From assembly GCA_900552225.1 (NCBI GenBank), contig URYX01000041.1:1-11686 (forward strand): DNA of 11,686 nucleotides, written 5' to 3'. The translations under genes were made by a program, and so were the position numbers. This document shows, in pieces, positions 6,025 through 11,686 of this stretch. The notes beneath the pieces are model-generated. The model did not search any database. It was given only the letters and a program-made list of their open reading frames with translations, and was not told where the DNA came from. Position 1 is the stretch's first letter; every line of letters begins with the position of its first letter. This stretch comes from an uncultured Oscillospiraceae bacterium. Its GTDB lineage: Bacteria; Bacillota; Clostridia; Oscillospirales; Acutalibacteraceae.

Positions 6025-9000
6025 ATGTTTGTACGGCACGGCATCCGTCAGATGCGGCGCACGTGGCGGAAAACCCTGCTGTTGCTGCTGCTGCTGACGG
6101 CGCTTCTTACGGTGCTGCTGGCGACCAGCCTCGGCATGAGCCATGCCCTGCGCCGGACGCTGCAGCGCTGCCGGGAGGATTATGTGACGGTGGGGGTTGC
6201 GGAATATATCGGACCGGAGTATCCGACGCTGAAAACCGTGGACGCGCCGCTGAAGAATGCCGCCGCGGCGCTGGCCGCGCAGGTGGCGCAGGAGCCGGAT
6301 ATTCTGCGCTATGAGCCGACGCGGACGGCCTTCGGTTATATCGAAGGAACGGTGCGCCGCCTGTGGCCGAATGCCGCCGGGGAGCGGGCCGTGCTGGCTG
6401 CCGTCAACCGCGGCTATAACGAGGAAATCGGCGGCTATTATATGGTGGTGCGGGAGGCCCTGTTTTCCGACCGTGATGTGAATCGCAAAATGATCTTCGT
6501 GGACGCGGGGGACCGCGTGCTGGAGACGGACCATGTCTATCTGTTTTACGGCACCTATTTTTACAACGGGGCGTATACCAGCATCGGAATCGAAGCGTAT
6601 GAGCCGGATGCGGCCGAGCCGACCGACTGTGTGGATGTGACGGAGGGGGACGGCTACCGCATACCGGAATCGAGCGTGTTCCACTCGATTGCCGCCACCT
6701 GTACCGTGGCGAATCTCGGCCTGACCGTGTGGGCCACCGATGCGCCGGAGGAGCTGTTCCCGTTTCAGCAGGAGGAGCTGCGCCTGACTGAGGGCAGCTT
6801 TGCGCTCGGGGAGGACGGCTGCCTGATTGCGGCGCCGCTGGCCCGCCAGCTCGGCTGCACGGTGGGGGATTCTCTGTCGCTGGCCACGGTGTACCGCAAG
6901 GGTCAGCTGCCGCAGGAGAGCTATGACAGCCGCGTCGGCTTTGATGCCGAGCGCACCTATCGGGTGGCGGGCATTTTCGAGGGGAACGAGGAGCGTTTCG
7001 GGACGGTCTTTGTGCCCTCGGCCTCGGTGGCCGGAGCGGGGCTGAATTCCTATACGCTCGGGCAGATTCGTTTCCCGAACGGACGGGCGGAGGAGATTCT
7101 GTCCCGCCTGACGCTGCCGGAGGGAGTGCGCGTGACGGTGTACGATCAGGGCTTTGCCGCCGTCGAGCGCTCGCTGTCGGATATGCTGCGCCTGATGACG
7201 GTGATTGCCGCCGTCTGTCTGGCGGCGGGGGCCGCCCTGGTGATTCTGCTCGGCTATCTGCTGGTCTACCGGCAGCGCGGCCTCGGCTGGACCATGTACC
7301 GCCTGGGCTGCTCCTACGGCAATATTCTGACCTATTATATGGCGGGCATGGCGGTGGTGGCCCTTCCGGCCGCGGCGATCGGCTTCGGCCTCAGCCTGTG
7401 GACGGGCCGCCTGCTGACCCGCCTGCTGGCGCAGTCTCTGCAGGCGGGGGCCGCCGCAGAGCTGCGGTTCAGCAGTGCGGCTCTGTCGGTGGCGCGCTCC
7501 TCGGACGGCGTAATGACGCCTCCGGGAGCGGCGGTGCTGCTGGCCATTGCGGCGGCCACTGCCGCGGCAGCGCTGCTGTCCTGTCTGATGTTCTGCGCTC
7601 TGTCCGTTCGTCCGCACCGCGCCCGCCGCCGCATACGGCGCGGAGGCCGCCGTGCGGGCCGTACTCAGTCGCTGCGCGGAGGCGCTGCCCGTTATGCATG
7701 GCTGTCGGTGGTGCGCGGCGGGGTGCGTTCGCTGCTGCCGGCGGCGGTGGCTCTGTGTGCCGCAGTGCTGTTTTTCCGGCTGTCGGGGGTGCTGCTGCAG
7801 TATGAGGACGGTCTGCGGACGCTGCGCGGGAGCAGCTCGGTACGCGGCAATTTCACCGACCTGTACGGGCAAAAGACGGGAGATCTGAGCATTACGGAGT
7901 TCGCGGTGCGCGACCTTGCCTCCATGGACGGCATCGACCGCATCGCGCTGACCTATACCTTCCACTATGAATTTGTCTATGTTCTGAAGGAGGACGGAAC
8001 GCGCACGGGCACGGGCCTGCGCACTTATCCAGCGGGCTCCTTCGGGCAGGAGACCTATTTGGAGCACCTGAGGTCGTGCGACCGGCTGGTGCTGACCAAC
8101 AGTCTGCGGGATGCTCCCGAATTTCTTTACAGCCATGGGGTCGAGATCACCTATGCGGACGGATATGACGATACCCTGTTTACCGCGCCGCCGGGGGAGG
8201 AGTCGGTCTGCGTGCTGCCCACCGCCCTGATGGAGCGGTACGGGATTGCGCTCGGTGATCGGGTGTGGCTGGAGGTGCTGCTGGATGCGGAGGCCGACGG
8301 AGATTCCATCGAGGAGATGGTGTTCCGTGTGGTGGGCAGCTTTGCCCAGGCCGGCAGCGACAACAACATTTATCTGCCGCTGTCGCTGATCGAACAGGAT
8401 GATACCTCCGATATGCAACATGCCGGCTGGATGACGATGCAGCCGCGGTCTGTTGAGGAGTTTCGGACGGAGACGCGCAGCGGTCTTTTGGTGGACGGCT
8501 TCCGCCTGCTGCGGCACGGGGCCGGAACCTACCATTCCGCCACTTTCACGGTGCCGGACTGCACGAAGCTGCCCGCCGTGCGGGAGGCTTTTGCCGAAAA
8601 ACACTATTCGCAGGTGGGCAAGCCCGACCAAAACCGCACCTATGTGGTGCTGCAGGATGCGGCCTATCTGCAAACCGAGCGGACGGCGGCCCAGCGTCTT
8701 TGGTATATGCAGGCGCTGTTTCCGATGGTGTACGGGCTGACGGAGGGACTCGGGCTGCTGCTGGCGTTTCTGCTGACGGGGCTGCGGCGGCGGGAGCTGC
8801 AAATCATGCGCAGCGTCGGAACGCCGCCCCGCACCGCGCGGTGCAGTCTCTGGCTGGAGCAGGCATTCCTCTGTCCCGCGGGGGTCTTGCTCGGGACGCT
8901 GCCGGCGGCCGCTCTCGGATGGTGGACGGTGGCGGGAGCGCTGCTCTCGGCCGGCTTCGCGGCGGCCTGGCTGTTCGGAACGTGGGCCGCGCTGCGGGGA

Positions 9001-9033
9001 GCTGCGGGCCGCACAATGCACAGAGGAGGTTGA
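6025..9033 (+). CDS. Tandem FtsX/MacB-like ABC transporter permease, 1002 residues
   Basis: Membrane permease of the type VII (MacB/LolCE/FtsX-like) ABC class, partner of the LolD-type ATPase downstream. It is built as two halves, each one span, a large extracytoplasmic region, then three spans. First half: span near 17-38, extracytoplasmic region 39-390, spans near 391-414, 432-461 and 501-528. Second half: span 569-591, extracytoplasmic region 592-897, spans near 898-920, 944-967 and 968-990. The motif RRRELQIMRSVG (921-932) after span 6 is the family's cytoplasmic elbow; the first-half counterpart RQRGLGWTMYRLG (about 418-430) is degenerate. An arginine-rich linker (529-560) joins the halves. 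The ATG at 6025 is chosen because GGGAGGGG (6011-6018) lies 6 nt upstream and the start falls after the mapped promoter; the frame is open further back into the terminator but untranslated. Such systems move lipoproteins, peptides or lipids or do mechanical work; the substrate is unknown. No two-component genes flank it. Confidence 0.
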   Translation: MFVRHGIRQMRRTWRKTLLLLLLLTALLTVLLATSLGMSHALRRTLQRCREDYVTVGVAEYIGPEYPTLKTVDAPLKNAAAALAAQVAQEPDILRYEPTRTAFGYIEGTVRRLWPNAAGERAVLAAVNRGYNEEIGGYYMVVREALFSDRDVNRKMIFVDAGDRVLETDHVYLFYGTYFYNGAYTSIGIEAYEPDAAEPTDCVDVTEGDGYRIPESSVFHSIAATCTVANLGLTVWATDAPEELFPFQQEELRLTEGSFALGEDGCLIAAPLARQLGCTVGDSLSLATVYRKGQLPQESYDSRVGFDAERTYRVAGIFEGNEERFGTVFVPSASVAGAGLNSYTLGQIRFPNGRAEEILSRLTLPEGVRVTVYDQGFAAVERSLSDMLRLMTVIAAVCLAAGAALVILLGYLLVYRQRGLGWTMYRLGCSYGNILTYYMAGMAVVALPAAAIGFGLSLWTGRLLTRLLAQSLQAGAAAELRFSSAALSVARSSDGVMTPPGAAVLLAIAAATAAAALLSCLMFCALSVRPHRARRRIRRGGRRAGRTQSLRGGAARYAWLSVVRGGVRSLLPAAVALCAAVLFFRLSGVLLQYEDGLRTLRGSSSVRGNFTDLYGQKTGDLSITEFAVRDLASMDGIDRIALTYTFHYEFVYVLKEDGTRTGTGLRTYPAGSFGQETYLEHLRSCDRLVLTNSLRDAPEFLYSHGVEITYADGYDDTLFTAPPGEESVCVLPTALMERYGIALGDRVWLEVLLDAEADGDSIEEMVFRVVGSFAQAGSDNNIYLPLSLIEQDDTSDMQHAGWMTMQPRSVEEFRTETRSGLLVDGFRLLRHGAGTYHSATFTVPDCTKLPAVREAFAEKHYSQVGKPDQNRTYVVLQDAAYLQTERTAAQRLWYMQALFPMVYGLTEGLGLLLAFLLTGLRRRELQIMRSVGTPPRTARCSLWLEQAFLCPAGVLLGTLPAAALGWWTVAGALLSAGFAAAWLFGTWAALRGAAGRTMHRGG

Positions 9034-9038
9034 CGGAA

Positions 9039-9698
9039 ATGACGATGATGGAGCTGCGGAAGGTGGAGTTTTCCTACCGGGGAGGACAGCCGGTGCTGCG
9101 GGGAGTGGATGCCGTGTTTGAGAGCGGCCGCTTCTATGCGCTGGTCGGCAAGTCGGGAGCGGGGAAAAGCACGCTGCTGTCGCTGATGGCGGGCCTGGAA
9201 CGGCCGACCGCGGGGGAGATTCTGCTGGAGGGAGAATCGATCCTGCATATGGATCCGAACGAATACCGCCGCCGGAGAATTTCGGTGATTTACCAGGATT
9301 TTGCGCTGTTTCCGATGCTGACCGTGCTGGAAAATATTCTGTATCCGATGGAGCTGTGCCGTGTGCCGGCCGAGCGTGCGCTGCAGGAGGCCGAGAGCCT
9401 GGCAGCCAAGGTGGCGCTGCCGCAGAAGCTGTGGCATTCCTACCCGACGCAGATCAGCGGCGGGGAGCAGCAGCGGGTGGCCATTGCCCGCGGGCTGACC
9501 ATGAACCGTCGGCTGATGCTGGCGGATGAGCCGACCGGCAACCTGGACAGCGAAAACAGCGATATTGTCATTGATCTGCTGCAGCGCCTGGCCCATGAGG
9601 AGCAGCGCTGCGTGATTGCGGTGACGCATGACCTGTCGGTCATGGACCGCGCCGACACGGTGTACCGCCTGGTGGACGGCCGCCTGACCCCCCGCTGA
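9039..9698 (+). CDS. ABC transporter ATP-binding protein, LolD/MacB family
   Basis: ATPase of 219 residues, the usual size for LolD-type subunits, expected to energise the tandem permease encoded 5 nt upstream. Motifs: Walker A GKSGAGKST (37-45), Q-loop in VIYQDFALFP, signature ISGGEQQR (139-146), Walker B LMLADE (159-164) followed by PTGNLDSEN, and switch His197 in VTHD. The PTGNLD form of the D-loop region is characteristic of the LolD/MacB/FtsE group and agrees with the FtsX-like partner. The start ATG at 9039 has AGAGGAGGT (9022-9030) 8 nt upstream; a second in-frame ATG at 9045 is possible but less well placed. Gene order is permease then ATPase, the reverse of many BceAB or MacAB operons. 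A terminator follows 39 nt after the stop, so the operon seems to contain only these two genes. Confidence 0.
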   Translation: MTMMELRKVEFSYRGGQPVLRGVDAVFESGRFYALVGKSGAGKSTLLSLMAGLERPTAGEILLEGESILHMDPNEYRRRRISVIYQDFALFPMLTVLENILYPMELCRVPAERALQEAESLAAKVALPQKLWHSYPTQISGGEQQRVAIARGLTMNRRLMLADEPTGNLDSENSDIVIDLLQRLAHEEQRCVIAVTHDLSVMDRADTVYRLVDGRLTPR

Positions 9699-9737
9699 GC
9701 AGAGGCTTTACACGTTCATAAAGAATCTGATTTCCGG

Positions 9738-9780
9738 AGCCGCGGGGCGCTTTTGAGATAAAGAGCATCCCGCGGCTTTT
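9738..9780 (+). terminator. Terminator after the FtsX-like transporter operon
   Basis: AGCCGCGGG (9738-9746) pairs with CCCGCGGCT (9769-9777), a 9-bp GC-rich stem with a 22-nt, partly AT-rich loop. It is followed by a short T-run (9777-9780). The T-run is short, so readthrough is possible, but the placement 39 nt after the stop supports termination. The CCGCGG core is shared with the two other operon-end hairpins near 1300 and 5925. Confidence 0.
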
Positions 9781-9834
9781 ATGGCATTTGTCCTTTGCAA
9801 CATCAAATTTTTGCGACTTTTTGCGGGGGCAGAC

Positions 9835-9863
9835 TTTACTTTTTGGCTTTAATATGCTACAAT
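9835..9863 (+). promoter_or_regulatory. Promoter of the ACT-DUF711 operon, extended -10
   Basis: TTTACT at 9835-9840, a 17-nt spacer, and TACAAT at 9858-9863 preceded by TGC (9855-9857), an extended -10. Transcription would start near 9870, leaving a leader of about 28 nt. Upstream, TTTTTGCG occurs twice 10 nt apart (9808-9815 and 9818-9825) and another T5 tract lies at 9840-9844; these phased T tracts may bend the DNA or aid polymerase binding. Confidence 0.
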
Positions 9864-9897
9864 CATAAAAACGTTTGTCCAAAGGAGTTTTGGTGTC

Positions 9898-10167
9898 ATG
9901 AGAGCAATTGTAACGGTAATCGGCCCCGACCGCGTGGGAATTATCGCCTCGGTGTGCACGGCATTGGCCGATTGCGGTGTGAATATCATCGATATCAGCC
10001 AGACCGTCATGAAGGAGTTCTTCACGATGACGATGCTGGTGGATACGCAGACGGCGACGGCTTCCTTTGACGGGATCCGCCAGGCCCTGCTGCAAAAAGG
10101 GGAGGAGCTCGGGCTTTCCATCCGGATTCAGAACGAAGATATTTTCAATGCCATGCATAAGATCTGA
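9898..10167 (+). CDS. Small ACT-domain protein (UPF0237 family)
   Basis: A single-domain ACT protein of 89 residues. ACT domains bind amino acids or other small ligands and regulate partner proteins; this group is distantly like the GcvR regulator, but no function is established for it. The domain fills the protein: first strand RAIVTVIGPDRVGI (2-15) with the ligand-site loop GPDRVG, a helix (16-27, ASVCTALADCGV), a strand (NIIDISQTVM), a strand (FTMTMLVDT), and a C-terminal helix and strand. The ATG is preceded by AAAGGAG (9881-9887), about 10 nt away. It lies 9 nt upstream of a DUF711 gene, the same pairing seen widely in Firmicutes, so the two probably work together, with the ACT protein as a plausible ligand sensor for the larger one. 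The family call is firm; the role is inference. Confidence 0.
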   Translation: MRAIVTVIGPDRVGIIASVCTALADCGVNIIDISQTVMKEFFTMTMLVDTQTATASFDGIRQALLQKGEELGLSIRIQNEDIFNAMHKI

Positions 10168-10176
10168 GGTGGAATC

Positions 10177-11535
10177 ATGCTGAATCATCACGACATTCTG
10201 CAGACGATCGACATGATCGATCATCAGCACCTCGATATCCGGACGGTGACCATGGGCATCTCTCTGCGCGACTGTGCCCATTCCAATCCCGAAATCTGCG
10301 CACAGAAGATTTACGATAAGATTACCCGGAGCGCGGAGCGGCTGGTGCCGACGGCGGAGGCCATTGAGCGGGAGCTCGGTATCCCGATCGTCAACAAGCG
10401 TATTTCAGTGACGCCGATTGCCCTTGTGGCGGAGGCCTGCGAGACGGAGGATTATGTTCCCTTTGCCGCTGCGCTCGACCGCGCGGCCAAGACGTGCGGG
10501 GTCAATTTCATCGGCGGCTTTTCAGCACTGGTGCATAAGGGCTTTACGGAGGGAGACCGCCGGCTGATCCGGTCGATTCCCCGGGCTCTGGCGGAGACCG
10601 AGCTTGTCTGCTCCAGCGTCAATGTGGCGACCACCCGCGCCGGCATCAACATGGACGCGGTAGCGCTGATGGGCCGGATCGTCAAGCAGACGGCGGAGCT
10701 GACCGCCGACCGAGACGGACTCGGCTGTGCCAAGCTGGTGGTGTTTGCCAATGCCGTGGAGGACAACCCCTTTATGGCGGGCGCATTCCACGGTGTCGGG
10801 GAGCCGGAGCGTGTCATCAATGTGGGCGTGTCCGGTCCGGGTGTGGTCTGCCACGCGCTGCAGCAGGTCAAGGGGAAGCCGTTTGATGTGGTGGCCGATG
10901 TGATCAAAAAGACGGCGTTCCGTGTTACCCGTATGGGACAGCTGGTCGCGGAGGAGGCCTCCGCGCGGCTCGGCGTGCCGTTCGGAGTGGTCGATCTGAG
11001 TCTGGCGCCGACTCCGGCAGTGGGTGACAGCGTGGCCCGCATTCTGGAGGAAATGGGTCTGGAGGTGTGCGGAACACACGGCACCACCGCGGCTCTGGCC
11101 ATGCTGAACGACGCGGTGAAAAAGGGCGGCGTTATGGCGTCCGGACACGTCGGCGGTCTGTCCGGAGCGTTTATTCCGGTGTCGGAGGACGAGGGAATGA
11201 TCGCGGCGGCCGCTTCCGGCGTGCTGCAGCTCGATAAGCTGGAGGCAATGACCTGTGTCTGTTCGGTGGGACTCGATATGATCGCCGTGCCCGGAGACAC
11301 GACCGCGGAGACGATCTCCGCCGTCATTGCCGACGAGGCCGCCATCGGTGTCATCAACAACAAGACGACGGCGGTGCGGCTGATTCCGGCCCCCGGAAAA
11401 ACGGTGGGGGATACGGTGGAGTTCGGCGGACTCTTGGGCAGTGCGCCCGTGATGCCGCTGCATGCGGAGAGTGCGGCGGAGTTTATCGCCCGCGGCGGGC
11501 GGATTCCCGCGCCGCTGCACAGTCTGCGCAACTGA
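10177..11535 (+). CDS. PFL-like family protein of unknown function (DUF711/UPF0210)
   Basis: A 452-residue cytoplasmic protein, full length for the family. I recognise it by the conserved stretches MGISLRDC (26-33), SSVNVATTRAGINMDAV (146-162), NVGVSGPGVV (215-224), GTHGTTAALAMLND (299-312), SGHVGGLSGAFIPVSEDEGM (322-341) and the C-terminal RGGRIPAPLHSLRN (439-452). Structural work on a pneumococcal member placed the family near pyruvate formate-lyase and anaerobic ribonucleotide reductase by fold; no reaction is established. No activating radical-SAM enzyme gene lies beside it, and I see no clear glycyl-radical motif near the C-terminus, so glycyl-radical chemistry is unlikely. The ribosome binding site GAGGTGG (10166-10172) overlaps the end of the ACT gene, so the two are cotranscribed and probably coupled. 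Cysteines such as Cys33, Cys41 and the Cys360/Cys362 pair could matter but are unproven. Confidence 0.
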   Translation: MLNHHDILQTIDMIDHQHLDIRTVTMGISLRDCAHSNPEICAQKIYDKITRSAERLVPTAEAIERELGIPIVNKRISVTPIALVAEACETEDYVPFAAALDRAAKTCGVNFIGGFSALVHKGFTEGDRRLIRSIPRALAETELVCSSVNVATTRAGINMDAVALMGRIVKQTAELTADRDGLGCAKLVVFANAVEDNPFMAGAFHGVGEPERVINVGVSGPGVVCHALQQVKGKPFDVVADVIKKTAFRVTRMGQLVAEEASARLGVPFGVVDLSLAPTPAVGDSVARILEEMGLEVCGTHGTTAALAMLNDAVKKGGVMASGHVGGLSGAFIPVSEDEGMIAAAASGVLQLDKLEAMTCVCSVGLDMIAVPGDTTAETISAVIADEAAIGVINNKTTAVRLIPAPGKTVGDTVEFGGLLGSAPVMPLHAESAAEFIARGGRIPAPLHSLRN

Positions 11536-11588
11536 GAGAAAACGGCAGGGCCTGTCCGTTCTGACGGCAGGCACCGCCCCGGAAAAGA

Positions 11589-11633
11589 GAACCCGCCGTC
11601 ATCCGGCCTTCTTGGCCTGATGACGGCGGGTTC
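11589..11633. terminator. Long hairpin after the ACT-DUF711 operon
   Basis: The arms 11589-11608 and 11614-11633 form a 20-bp stem with one mismatch and a TTCTT loop; the outer part is GAACCCGCCGTCATC pairing with GATGACGGCGGGTTC. It lies 54 nt after the DUF711 stop. On the + strand it is followed by AGACTGTCAAAAAAG rather than a T-run; on the - strand it is followed by TCTCTTTT. It may therefore terminate in either direction or protect the 3' end. The 11536-11588 stretch before it holds only a weak small hairpin (near 11541-11560). Confidence 0.
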
Positions 11634-11668
11634 AGACTGTCAAAAAAGTCCGCAGGCCGCAAAAGCAA

Positions 11669-11674
11669 TATAAT
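11669..11674 (+). promoter_or_regulatory. Possible -10 box for a gene beyond the window
   Basis: TATAAT at 11669-11674 is an exact -10 consensus in an otherwise GC-rich region after the operon-end hairpin. No good -35 lies at 16-19 nt upstream (the sequence there is A-rich, AAAAGTC), and the downstream gene is outside the window, so this is tentative. Confidence 0.
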
Positions 11675-11686
11675 GCCAAGAAAGAA

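Noticed and set aside
5983..9021. Very long open frame on the - strand opposite the FtsX-like permease gene (over 1000 codons)
   Set aside because: It is a shadow caused by GC-rich codon use of the + strand gene. The translation is low-complexity, rich in Arg, Gln, His and Pro, and resembles no family, while the + strand has promoter, ribosome binding site, membrane spans and motifs.
10177..11535. Active glycyl-radical enzyme (pyruvate formate-lyase)
   Set aside because: The fold similarity is to a DUF711 protein of 452 residues; no clear C-terminal glycyl-radical motif and no radical-SAM activase gene is seen.

Overview
The window looks like chromosomal DNA of a GC-rich Gram-positive anaerobe, most likely a gut Clostridia member (Oscillospirales-like). 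The signs are high GC, strong GGAGG-type ribosome binding sites, one GTG start, sigma-A promoters with extended -10 boxes, GC-rich hairpins between units, and the paired small-ACT/DUF711 genes typical of Firmicutes and relatives. This placement is inference; there is no rRNA or other marker gene here. All recognisable genes lie on the + strand.

Layout: (1) 1-1261 is the end of a polar amino acid ABC importer: a permease, truncated by the window edge and carrying what looks like a 5-nt deletion, then its GlnQ/HisP-type ATPase. (2) 1262-1732 is non-coding. It holds two back-to-back perfect hairpins, a consensus promoter, and an intrinsic terminator placed between that promoter and the next start codon, so the next operon may be controlled by attenuation. 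(3) 1733-5874 is a tightly packed four-gene operon of two ABC-2-type exporters (ATPase-permease, ATPase-permease) with 4-nt and 7-nt gene overlaps. (4) 5875-6024 holds a terminator whose descending arm is also the -35 region of the next promoter. (5) 6025-9698 is a two-gene unit: a 1002-residue tandem FtsX/MacB-like permease with two large extracytoplasmic regions, then a LolD-type ATPase. (6) 9699-9897 holds a terminator and a promoter with an extended -10. (7) 9898-11535 is a two-gene unit of an 89-residue ACT-domain protein and a 452-residue DUF711 (PFL-like) protein. (8) 11536-11686 holds a long hairpin and a possible -10 box for a gene beyond the edge.

Four of the five transcription units are membrane transport machines: one importer, two ABC-2 exporters and one MacB/FtsX-like system. 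No sensor kinase, response regulator, transporter accessory gene, biosynthetic gene, phage gene, transposase, CRISPR array, tRNA or rRNA was seen. I found no clear undescribed multi-gene system. The points most worth checking are the frameshifted permease, the promoter-terminator leader of the ABC-2 operon, the recurring hairpin/TGTCAAAAAA element, and the unresolved biochemistry of the ACT-DUF711 pair.
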